This document shows positions 1-5,960 of a stretch of DNA of 6,607 bases, in pieces. The stretch spans positions 1 to 6,607 of the forward strand of contig JAKJFO010000225.1 in assembly GCA_022704885.1 (NCBI GenBank), given 5' to 3'. The stretch is from Candidatus Rifleibacteriota bacterium (GTDB taxonomy: Bacteria > Riflebacteria > Ozemobacteria > Ozemobacterales > Ozemobacteraceae). The translations under genes and the position numbers were made by a program. The notes below the pieces were generated by a model. It saw only the letters and a list, made by a program, of their open reading frames with translations. It had not been told where the DNA came from and made no database searches. Positions within the stretch are counted from its first letter, which is position 1. Each line of letters begins with the position of its first letter.

Positions 1-1794
1 ATGATGCAGGAATGGGATGGCCCGTTTCCGACAACGGCAAGAATTCTTAACACCCTGCGGGAAGATACCCAGCAACTGATCCAGAACAGCCTGCGAAAAG
101 ACGAAAAAATCGAAAAATGCTGGGTATGCCTTTACAACGAAGGATTGCAACCATTCAGAGACTGTCAGCGCTCGCTTGACAGCAACGCCGCCACTACACT
201 GGTCAACCTCAGCCGTATTCTCAACCCCGGCCAGATTTCGCCGGCGCTTGAACAGATGTTTTCTAAAACCGACCGGCCAATCTATCTGCTCGCCATACTG
301 ACCAGCAAGCGTTGCCTGCTGTTTTTGCGCGACGAGCTGCGAACATCACAGGCAGCAATACTTGGCTTCAACCTTCAGCAGGTGCAGAGCGCCCAGACAG
401 TCAACGAAGCCGGCACCGTCAGCGTAGAAATCGAAACCCCGCAGGACATTTTCCGACTGCCGCACATGTTCGCCGAAGATGCTCACGAAGCCAGCAATCT
501 GATTCGTGAAGGAACCATCGAGGCTATCGAAGCCCAGGAAGAATTCATCGACCGCGACTTCGAAAAAGAACTCAAGAAGCTCGACATGCTGTTCAAGGCC
601 AGGGCAGTAAAGAACAGCGAGTATATCTTCCGTAAGTCGCGCCTGCAGAAAATGGAACTTGAGAAGTTTTCTGATGCCAATATCGAACTGCTGCTGGCCA
701 AGAGATTCTCTGAAGAAGGTAAGGCCGATAAGTTCGATGAACAGCTGATGAAAAAGTTTACCTCAGAGAAAACCGTAATGTTTACCGACATTGTCGGCTT
801 TTCATCGAAGGCCTCACAGAAGCAGCTGCTCGACACCATGACCCTGCTTGCGGTGCATGACAAGCTGCTGGTACCGATTTTCAAAAAATACGACGGTACC
901 CTGATCAAAAAGATTGGCGATGCCTTGATGATTCGCTTTGACGAAGCCATGAAAGCCTGTAATGCTGCCAGAGAAATGCAGGCCGAACTCTTCGCCTTCA
1001 ACAAGCGCAGCAAAGAAAAAATATTTATCAGAATCGGTATCAATACGGGCACGGTTTTTGTCAAAAACGAAGATGTGTTTGGCGAGGCAGTTAATATTGC
1101 CGCCCGCATGGAAACCCTGGCGAAGCCTGGTCGAATATTCATCACCGAAGCCACCATGGAAAAGCTTTCTGGCCGCATTCCCTGCGCTGATATGGGCTTT
1201 CATCAGGTCAAGGGCAAAAACGAACCATTGCACGTCTATGCCATCAAAGACAGTGCCAGTTCTGATGAAATGGCAGAAATGGCCGCACAATGCATGCAGG
1301 AAGCTGGTATCAAAGAAAGCGCACCGACGGCAGAGCCGGCCGCGACCATGCCGACACAACCTTCGCCGACACACACAGTCACAAGCCCCGAAGCACCCGC
1401 AATAACTCCACTACCACCGCTGGAATCAGTACCATCGCCAGCTGTCTCGACCAGGGAACCATCAAATGAACCAGACCGGCCAACCAGCAGCGACGTATTC
1501 CCCGACCTCACCGGCCTCTTGCCGGCAGACATGATTGCTGACCGCCAGAAGCCCTCGATGCCGCCGCTGCCGCCAGCCTGGGTCGAAAATGATGAGCAGA
1601 ATAAAACCGCGCCGTCGCCTTTCCCGGACATTCCTGCGGCAAAGGTAGATCCACATCAGCAGATGCTGCAGTCGATAGACCAGGCAAGAGCCAGCTACAT
1701 AGCTTCGGTCAAGCAGGGCAGTAAACGCAACCCCGACCTCGAAGACTGGTTCGCCCGCTTCGAAGAGTTTCTGCGCCCACAGTTCGATAAATAA
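1..1794 (+). CDS. Class III adenylate cyclase, cytosolic, with PH-like and SHOCT-like N-terminal regions
   Basis: Predicted to make cAMP from ATP. The catalytic domain covers about residues 256-415. The two metal-binding aspartates are D263 (in FTDIVGFS) and D307 (in KKIGDALM). K303 and D358 (in DVFGEAVN) occupy the adenine-selecting positions, and N365 and R369 (VNIAAR) are the transition-state pair, so the set is complete and of the adenylate rather than guanylate type. Before it, residues 94-170 alternate strands around LTSKRCLLFL and end in a helix, resembling a bacterial PH domain. Residues 187-217 resemble a SHOCT helical hairpin and lead into a charged helical linker. Residues 441-545 are proline-rich and probably disordered; 551-597 look helical. 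I see no membrane segment or signal peptide. Two ATGs open the window and no upstream stop is visible, so the true start could lie further left. The cyclase call is firm; the PH and SHOCT assignments are inference from pattern. Confidence 0.93.
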   Translation: MMQEWDGPFPTTARILNTLREDTQQLIQNSLRKDEKIEKCWVCLYNEGLQPFRDCQRSLDSNAATTLVNLSRILNPGQISPALEQMFSKTDRPIYLLAILTSKRCLLFLRDELRTSQAAILGFNLQQVQSAQTVNEAGTVSVEIETPQDIFRLPHMFAEDAHEASNLIREGTIEAIEAQEEFIDRDFEKELKKLDMLFKARAVKNSEYIFRKSRLQKMELEKFSDANIELLLAKRFSEEGKADKFDEQLMKKFTSEKTVMFTDIVGFSSKASQKQLLDTMTLLAVHDKLLVPIFKKYDGTLIKKIGDALMIRFDEAMKACNAAREMQAELFAFNKRSKEKIFIRIGINTGTVFVKNEDVFGEAVNIAARMETLAKPGRIFITEATMEKLSGRIPCADMGFHQVKGKNEPLHVYAIKDSASSDEMAEMAAQCMQEAGIKESAPTAEPAATMPTQPSPTHTVTSPEAPAITPLPPLESVPSPAVSTREPSNEPDRPTSSDVFPDLTGLLPADMIADRQKPSMPPLPPAWVENDEQNKTAPSPFPDIPAAKVDPHQQMLQSIDQARASYIASVKQGSKRNPDLEDWFARFEEFLRPQFDK

Positions 1795-1803
1795 TTCTGA
1801 GCC

Positions 1804-1833
1804 TTGTTTTTTTCTGCTGCCGGGGCATATTAT
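1804..1833 (+). promoter_or_regulatory. Candidate sigma-70 promoter for the cysteine-rich gene and ogt-alkA
   Basis: In the 60-base gap after the cyclase there is a TTGTTT hexamer (1804-1809), an 18-base spacer and TATTAT (1828-1833). Transcription would start near 1840, leaving a leader of about 15 bases that carries the GGAG site of the next gene. No terminator is visible between the cyclase and this point, so cyclase read-through is also possible. This is matched by eye only. Confidence 0.3.
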
Positions 1834-1844
1834 CAGTATGCAAC

Positions 1845-1848
1845 GGAG
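1845..1848 (+). promoter_or_regulatory. Ribosome binding site that fixes the start of the cysteine-rich gene
   Basis: GGAG lies six bases before the ATG at 1855. An in-frame TTG at 1804 would lengthen the protein by 17 residues, but it has no ribosome binding site and coincides with the candidate -35 hexamer. The ATG at 1855 is therefore preferred. Confidence 0.6.
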
Positions 1849-1854
1849 CGAAAA

Positions 1855-2079
1855 ATGGTCGAGAATCTCAAAAACGAAAAGCGTGAAGAACCGGCAAAGG
1901 GCGAGGACGACGTATACAAGCGTCTAAACGCCTTCAGGCCACCAGAATGTGCATTGAAGAAGCACCCCTGCAAAGACTGCTTCAACTGCCTTTTCTGCAG
2001 TGACGCCCGCTGCGAAATCTGCCTCAAAAATAAATCATGCCATGAGCAAACCCCGGAAAACGACAAAAAATCTGAATGA
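1855..2079 (+). CDS. Small eight-cysteine protein of unknown function
   Basis: I do not recognise a named family. The protein is 74 residues with a lysine- and glutamate-rich N-terminus, then eight cysteines within 31 residues: C32, C39, C42, C45, C48, C53, C56 and C62, spaced C-x6-C-x2-C-x2-C-x2-C-x4-C-x2-C-x5-C, with H63 after the last. The run of CxxC pairs suggests structural zinc, or less likely an iron-sulfur centre; the spacing is not the ferredoxin pattern. There is no signal peptide or membrane segment, so it should be cytosolic. A good GGAG site precedes the ATG. Its last 38 bases overlap the start of ogt-alkA in another frame, which suggests coupled translation and perhaps a shared role, but no function should be assigned from that alone. 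Good start signals and an ordered cysteine pattern argue that the gene is real. Confidence 0.72.
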   Translation: MVENLKNEKREEPAKGEDDVYKRLNAFRPPECALKKHPCKDCFNCLFCSDARCEICLKNKSCHEQTPENDKKSE

Positions 2080-3262
2080 ACCCCGGTTCTGCACCATTTT
2101 TGCAACCGCCTTCGGCCCGGCGGCAATAGCCTGGAAGCAGAGCGGTATCATCGCACTGCTTCTGCCCGAAACCTCACCAGCCAGCCTCAAGCGAAGAATT
2201 GCGTCGAACCTTGCGGACTGCCGCGAAGCAGAACCATCTTTGCCCGTCAGCAAAGCCATAAAACAGATTCAGCAGTATTTTGCCGGGCAACCATCTAATT
2301 TCAAAGGCATCAGCATCGACCTGACCGAATGTACACCCTTTTGCCAGACAGTCTACGAACAGCTGTGTCAGGTTGCGGCCGGCACAACCGTCTCTTACAA
2401 AGACCTGGCCCAGGCTTGCGACAAACCTCTGGCCGCACGCGCCATAGGCCTGGCCGCCGGCAAAAACCCGGTGCCTCTGCTGATTCCCTGTCATCGCATT
2501 GTCAACACCGACGGTCGCCTCGGCGGCTTTTCGGCCGGTGGCGGCGTTCGGCTGAAAGCACAGATGCTACACCTTGAAGGTCATGTCGTCGACGAAAAGC
2601 CGGTCTTGCGCATCAGGCCACCTCTGCTGATAAGCGACTGCGACCTCGACACCATACTGCACCATCTCAGTCGCGTCGATGCTGATCTTGCTGCTTTGAT
2701 CAGGGTTGCTCCGCGTTTCAACCTTGAATTCAACCCTGATACGTCAATTTTTCAGGCGCTGCTCGAAGCAATTGTCTATCAGCAGCTGACCGGCAAGGCG
2801 GCTGCAACCATCTACCGTCGTGTTCTCGCTCTGTTTTCGGGCAAAAGCGAAGTCAGCGCGCTCGATATTATCAGAGCCGGCGAAAATGAACTGCGCTCAG
2901 CCGGACTTTCACAAAACAAGGTACTGGCAATCAAAGATCTCGCCAATTTTGCGGTTTCCGGTGGTTTGCCAGATCACCACCAGATGCGCATGATGTCGAA
3001 TGCCGAAATTATCAACCGCCTGACCCATATTCGTGGCATCGGGCGCTGGACAGTAGAAATGCTTTTGATCTTCAAACTCGGCCGCGCCGATGTGATGGCT
3101 GCCGACGACTACGGTCTGCGCAAAGGTCTGGCTGCAATCAGAAGATGTGGCGAACTGCCCACTCCGTCAGAACTGATGCGCCAGGCCGAAGCCTGGAAAC
3201 CTTATCGGTCGATCGCCAGCTGGTATCTCTGGCGTGCCGCCGAGAACTACCGGGTCGGCTGA
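2042..3262 (+). CDS. Fusion of O6-alkylguanine-DNA alkyltransferase (Ogt/MGMT) and AlkA-type DNA-3-methyladenine glycosylase
   Basis: A 406-residue DNA-repair protein with two enzymes in tandem. Residues about 15-180 are an Ogt-type alkyltransferase: C150 in IPCHRIV is the suicide methyl acceptor, preceded by VSYKDLA (Y119) and the R133 region of the DNA-binding helix-turn-helix, and followed by LGGFSAGG. After a short linker, residues about 195-406 are an HhH-GPD glycosylase: IVYQQLTGKAA (244-254), the helix-hairpin-helix around IRGIGRWTVEM (330-340), and the ADDYGLRKG segment, where D356 corresponds to catalytic D238 of E. coli AlkA. The C-terminal WKPYRSIASWYLWRA is typical of the family. 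The zinc and AraC-like domains of Ada are absent, so it is unlikely to be an alkylation-sensing activator. The ATG at 2042 is chosen over a GTG at 2000; neither has a clear ribosome binding site, so translation may be coupled to the overlapping upstream gene. Confidence 0.93.
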   Translation: MSKPRKTTKNLNEPRFCTIFATAFGPAAIAWKQSGIIALLLPETSPASLKRRIASNLADCREAEPSLPVSKAIKQIQQYFAGQPSNFKGISIDLTECTPFCQTVYEQLCQVAAGTTVSYKDLAQACDKPLAARAIGLAAGKNPVPLLIPCHRIVNTDGRLGGFSAGGGVRLKAQMLHLEGHVVDEKPVLRIRPPLLISDCDLDTILHHLSRVDADLAALIRVAPRFNLEFNPDTSIFQALLEAIVYQQLTGKAAATIYRRVLALFSGKSEVSALDIIRAGENELRSAGLSQNKVLAIKDLANFAVSGGLPDHHQMRMMSNAEIINRLTHIRGIGRWTVEMLLIFKLGRADVMAADDYGLRKGLAAIRRCGELPTPSELMRQAEAWKPYRSIASWYLWRAAENYRVG

Positions 3263-3948
3263 TTGAACCGGCCATTGCCGGCCACGAACTTTTTCAGTGA
3301 AATCGGGCGGCCGTGCCCCGGGTAAATCATTCGGACACCGGTTTCTGCTATGCGCTGCCAGCTGGCAACGATAAGCTCGGGCTGATCGGCGAACGGCGGA
3401 AAAAAGCATCCGGGCAAAACATGAAAGATGCTGTCGCCAACAAAAACCGCTTCTCGACCGACACGCACACACAACGATCCTGAAGTATGCCCGGGTGTGT
3501 GAAAAAATTCAAGTTCACTCCCCCCAAGCGGGCATTCAAGGCTGTCTCCGATCTCAAGATCGACAGCGAAACCGGCGAATCTGATGCAGTTGTGAAACAG
3601 CCGGCAGCCCAACCATGAGACCGGCCTGGAAAACCACATCGTGCCGCGCGGCACCGGACTGGCACCTTCCCTGAGATTGGCAGCTTCGATCTGATGTGCG
3701 ACAATGACCGCGTCAGGAAATTTCTGTTTGAGAGCACGAATACTGCCAACATGGTCGTAGTGCGCATGCGTGACTACTATATAGCGCACCTCAGCCATGT
3801 TTACGCCGATCGATAGAGCCTCAACGAACCTCTGTGGCCGACAGCCGAGACCGCCATCGATTATTGCAGCTTCGTCGCCAGAAATTACGACATAAGCATT
3901 GGCATTACCAAGAAACAGTTGTCTGATAGTAATTTTTTCTGCCAGCAT
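3247..3948 (-). CDS. Metallo-beta-lactamase-fold hydrolase (glyoxalase II-like)
   Basis: A 233-residue protein with the whole dinuclear metal site of the fold: HAHYDH (H61, H63, D65, H66), H154 in HTPGHTSGS, D172 in VGDSIF and H212 in YPGHG. The short N-terminal strand region ending in IIDGG, the order of motifs and the length fit the broad glyoxalase II-like group, which includes thioesterases, lactonases and sulfur dioxygenases. Substrate cannot be read from the sequence; beta-lactam resistance should not be inferred. No signal peptide is seen, so it should be cytosolic. The ATG at 3948 is chosen over a TTG at 3993 because the TTG lies upstream of the glgE terminator hairpin, which would then be translated. 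The stop is TAG, and the last 16 bases overlap the end of ogt-alkA on the opposite strand. Confidence 0.9.
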   Translation of the reverse strand: MLAEKITIRQLFLGNANAYVVISGDEAAIIDGGLGCRPQRFVEALSIGVNMAEVRYIVVTHAHYDHVGSIRALKQKFPDAVIVAHQIEAANLREGASPVPRGTMWFSRPVSWLGCRLFHNCIRFAGFAVDLEIGDSLECPLGGSELEFFHTPGHTSGSLCVRVGREAVFVGDSIFHVLPGCFFPPFADQPELIVASWQRIAETGVRMIYPGHGRPISLKKFVAGNGRFNQPTR

Positions 3949-3953
3949 TTTAT

Positions 3954-3990
3954 AAAACCTGCCAGACCGGCAATTTATCGGCCTGGCAGG
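3954..3990 (-). terminator. Intrinsic terminator of the glgM-glgE unit
   Basis: On the minus strand, CCTGCCAGGCCG (3990-3979) pairs with CGGTCTGGCAGG (3969-3958) over 12 bp with one G-U wobble. The loop is nine bases, and TTTT follows directly at 3957-3954. It lies 28 bases past the glgE stop. The plus strand lacks a T-tract after the stem, so it works in one direction. The T-tract is short, so some read-through is likely. Confidence 0.8.
3958..3962 (-). promoter_or_regulatory. Ribosome binding site of the hydrolase, buried in the terminator stem
   Basis: GCAGG on the minus strand ends nine bases before the ATG at 3948 and is the only Shine-Dalgarno-like sequence there. All five bases are paired in the 3' arm of the glgE terminator. 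A transcript arriving from glgE would hide the site when the hairpin forms. Confidence 0.45.
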
Positions 3991-4018
3991 CAACTTTCCA
4001 GAGATGCGTAGTCAAACG

Positions 4019-5290
4019 TTATTTTCTCAGAACAAAGACGTGTGCAGGCTCGTTATTCGGATCGAGCTCGATATAGTTCTTCGAACCGTACCAGAGATAG
4101 CGCCGGTCGGTCAGCAGATCATGCATCTGGTAACCCTGTTCAGGGGTCAGGCCATACTGTTCGAGCGGTACGTGCACAAAAGACGAGTGCCTGATGTGCG
4201 GGTCGAGGTTTACCACAACCAGAATATGATCGTCGCCGCAGGATTTGCCATAAAACATTATGCGGTCGTTGTCAGCTTCGAAAAACTTGAGGTTGTCGTA
4301 TTCCTGCAACGCCGGATGCTCGCGGCGAATCTGATTGAGTCTGGTGATCAGATCGCAGATGTTGCCCGGAGCGTTCCAGTCGCGGGTTCTGATTTCGTAC
4401 TTGTCGCTGTGCATGTACTCTTCTTTGCCTGGCACGGGAATGCCCTCACAGAGTTCAAAACCCTGAAAGATGCCATAAACAGTCGATAAAGTAGCGGCGA
4501 GAACAGCTCTGATCTTGTAGGCCGCTCGCCCACCACCCTGCAGAAAGGTCGGAAAAATATCGGGTGTATTGGTAAACAGATTGGCACGATAAAAATCCGA
4601 CTCTGGCGGTGTGGTCAGCTCAGAGAAGTATTCAACGAGTTCAGCGCGGGTATTGCGCCAGGTAAAGTAGCTGTAAGACTGCGTAAACCCGAGCTTGGCC
4701 AACGCCTTCATGACTCTCGGCCTGGTAAAAGCTTCTGACAAAAAGATTACATCGGGATACTTCTGTTGCACTTCGGCAATTACCCATTGCCAGAAGGCAA
4801 ATGGTTTGGTGTGCGGATTGTCGACTCTGAAAATCTTGACGCCACGGCGGGCCCAGAACAGGAAAATGCGCAGCATTTCCTTCCAGATGCTTTTGTAATC
4901 GGCCGATTCAAAGTTGATCGGGTAGATATCTTCGTATTTTTTCGGCGGGTTTTCTGCGAACTTGATGGTACCGTCGGGTCGTTTACTGAACCAGTCTGGA
5001 TGCTGTTTAAGATATGGATGATCGGGCGAGCAGTTAATGGCAAAATCAAGTGCGATTTCGATTCCATGCCTTGCTGCTGCTTCGACCAGTTCGGCAAAAT
5101 CGTCGAAGTTGCCGAGGGCTGGTTCTATCGCGTCATGACCGCCCAGATGATTACCGATTGAATAGGGGCATCCAGGATCACCGGGTGCACAGGTCAGACT
5201 GTTGTTCGGACCTTTGCGTTTGCTGAATCCGACCGGGTGAATCGGCGGAAAATAAAGGACATCGAAGCCCATCGCAGCAATATGCGGCAA
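4019..5290 (-). CDS. glgE: GlgE catalytic fragment, downstream of the TAG
   Basis: This part holds the whole GH13 barrel with all three catalytic acids and the C-terminal beta domain ending AHVFVLRK. Separate expression would need re-initiation at a TTG (5290) or an ATG (5272), already inside the first barrel strand (AAMGFDVLYFPP). Neither has a convincing ribosome binding site. The conserved codons between the TAG and 5290, YECFPRS and HGTFKDVIKRL, are still intact but would be left untranslated. It is more likely the second half of one gene than an independent gene. Confidence 0.55.
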   Translation of the reverse strand: MPHIAAMGFDVLYFPPIHPVGFSKRKGPNNSLTCAPGDPGCPYSIGNHLGGHDAIEPALGNFDDFAELVEAAARHGIEIALDFAINCSPDHPYLKQHPDWFSKRPDGTIKFAENPPKKYEDIYPINFESADYKSIWKEMLRIFLFWARRGVKIFRVDNPHTKPFAFWQWVIAEVQQKYPDVIFLSEAFTRPRVMKALAKLGFTQSYSYFTWRNTRAELVEYFSELTTPPESDFYRANLFTNTPDIFPTFLQGGGRAAYKIRAVLAATLSTVYGIFQGFELCEGIPVPGKEEYMHSDKYEIRTRDWNAPGNICDLITRLNQIRREHPALQEYDNLKFFEADNDRIMFYGKSCGDDHILVVVNLDPHIRHSSFVHVPLEQYGLTPEQGYQMHDLLTDRRYLWYGSKNYIELDPNNEPAHVFVLRK

Positions 5291-5362
5291 CCGCTTGATG
5301 ACATCTTTGAATGTGCCATGTTTGCCAGATTCGAAGCCGCATGAGCGCGGAAAACACTCATA

Positions 5363-5365
5363 CTA
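5363..5365 (-). other. In-frame amber codon replacing a conserved Trp of GlgE
   Basis: The minus strand reads GCC GCC TAG TAT GAG TGT TTT, that is A-A-stop-Y-E-C-F, against the family's (G/A)-A-W-Y-E-x-F-P-R-S. A single G-to-A change turns TGG into TAG. There is no frameshift, homopolymer or repeat at the site. Confidence 0.85.
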
Positions 5366-5959
5366 GGCGGCAAAACGTGCGCGCACGCGATCGACCTGCA
5401 GGCAGAAAGTCGGGCTTTCGACACGACTGGCCGGGTCAGGGTTCTGTGACAGCAGTTCGACAAGGCGATCATTGCTGAGAATATGCCATTTCTGCAGGTC
5501 ATCGCTCTCTTTCTCAGCCTTCGCCAATGCCTTTTTGAGCTGTTCGCGCCCGACCGGCGTCAGCCATGAACCGTAAGCTCTGGCTTTGGCGATGCCTTCA
5601 AGCAGATCAGAAGAAAAATCTGTCGCTGCCTCGACTTTTTTGCGTGTATCAGAGATCCAGCTGCCATAGTCTTCGCAATAAGCGACTATCCTGTATTCAT
5701 AAATGCCAATCTGGTCGACTTTGAAGCTGGTTTCCCAGAGATCGAGACCGGGGTTGCTGCAACGCATTTCAACCTTGTTCCAGTTTTTCTTCTTCTGGTG
5801 GTGGTATTCGACCCATACGGCAATCTTGTCATGACCATCGCGGAAAATATCGGCGATAACTGGCACTTCATCACCAGCTTCGCGTTTGAGCGGGTAGAGA
5901 CCGGCATCGACCGTTGGCCTGACGTTCTCTATCAATATGCGTTTGCGGTTTCTGGTCAT
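5363..5959 (-). CDS. glgE: GlgE N-terminal fragment, the product if the TAG terminates
   Basis: If the amber codon is a true stop, translation from the good ATG at 5959 yields 198 residues. They hold the family's opening IENVRPTVDAGLYPLKR, the beta-sandwich domain (about 1-110, including WETSFKVDQIGIYEYRI) and the helical segment that in characterised GlgE contributes to dimer contacts. The fragment ends at VRARFAA, immediately before the missing Trp. It has no catalytic residue and should be inactive alone. Confidence 0.6.
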   Translation of the reverse strand: MTRNRKRILIENVRPTVDAGLYPLKREAGDEVPVIADIFRDGHDKIAVWVEYHHQKKKNWNKVEMRCSNPGLDLWETSFKVDQIGIYEYRIVAYCEDYGSWISDTRKKVEAATDFSSDLLEGIAKARAYGSWLTPVGREQLKKALAKAEKESDDLQKWHILSNDRLVELLSQNPDPASRVESPTFCLQVDRVRARFAA

Positions 5960-5960
5960 G

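Larger units (their letters stand above)
4019..5959 (-). pseudogene. glgE: glgE (alpha-1,4-glucan:maltose-1-phosphate maltosyltransferase) with one in-frame TAG
   Basis: GlgE transfers maltose from alpha-maltose 1-phosphate to the non-reducing end of alpha-1,4-glucan. Reading across the TAG gives 646 codons, close to the usual 650-700. In order there are the N-terminal beta domain, a helical segment, the GH13 barrel and a C-terminal beta domain. D380 (RVDNPH) matches the nucleophile (D394 in Streptomyces coelicolor GlgE), E409 (LSEAFTRP) the acid/base, and D467 (NTPDI) the third catalytic Asp. The only defect is codon 199, TAG where the family has Trp in AWYExFPRS. Both sides share one frame with no indel. 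The start is firm: AAGGGG lies seven bases before the ATG, which is one base after the glgM stop. A real nonsense mutation, a sequencing error and amber suppression are all possible, so 'pseudogene' is provisional. Confidence 0.85.

Noticed and set aside
483..1178. Long open frame on the minus strand opposite the cyclase, with others at 814-1374 and 1236-1631
   Set aside because: They lie antisense to a gene with complete catalytic motifs, have serine- or cysteine-rich shadow compositions, and show no recognisable domain or ribosome binding site.
1804..1854. TTG-started N-terminal extension of the cysteine-rich protein
   Set aside because: There is no ribosome binding site before the TTG, it coincides with a candidate -35 hexamer, and GGAG sits correctly before the ATG at 1855.
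3268..3294. Possible plus-strand terminator after ogt-alkA: CCGGC-CATT-GCCGG followed by a T-run
   Set aside because: The stem is only 5 bp and the T-run begins about eight bases after it, so it is not a canonical terminator. It also lies in hydrolase codons.
3348..3767. 139-codon minus-strand frame within the hydrolase gene
   Set aside because: It is an alternate-frame shadow of the gene that carries the HAHYDH, PGHTSG and YPGHG motifs.
4010..4015. TTGACT on the minus strand as a -35 element for the hydrolase
   Set aside because: No -10-like hexamer lies 16-19 bases downstream; the A/T-rich candidates are far too distant.
4004..4489. 161-codon plus-strand frame opposite the 3' part of glgE, and a similar one at 4766-5161
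   Set aside because: Both are antisense to well-conserved GlgE catalytic and C-terminal segments and have no family resemblance.
5290..5365. Frameshift as the cause of the split in glgE
   Set aside because: Both halves are in the same frame (the offset is a multiple of three) and the family motif continues across the TAG without a gap, so this is a substitution to a stop codon, not an indel.
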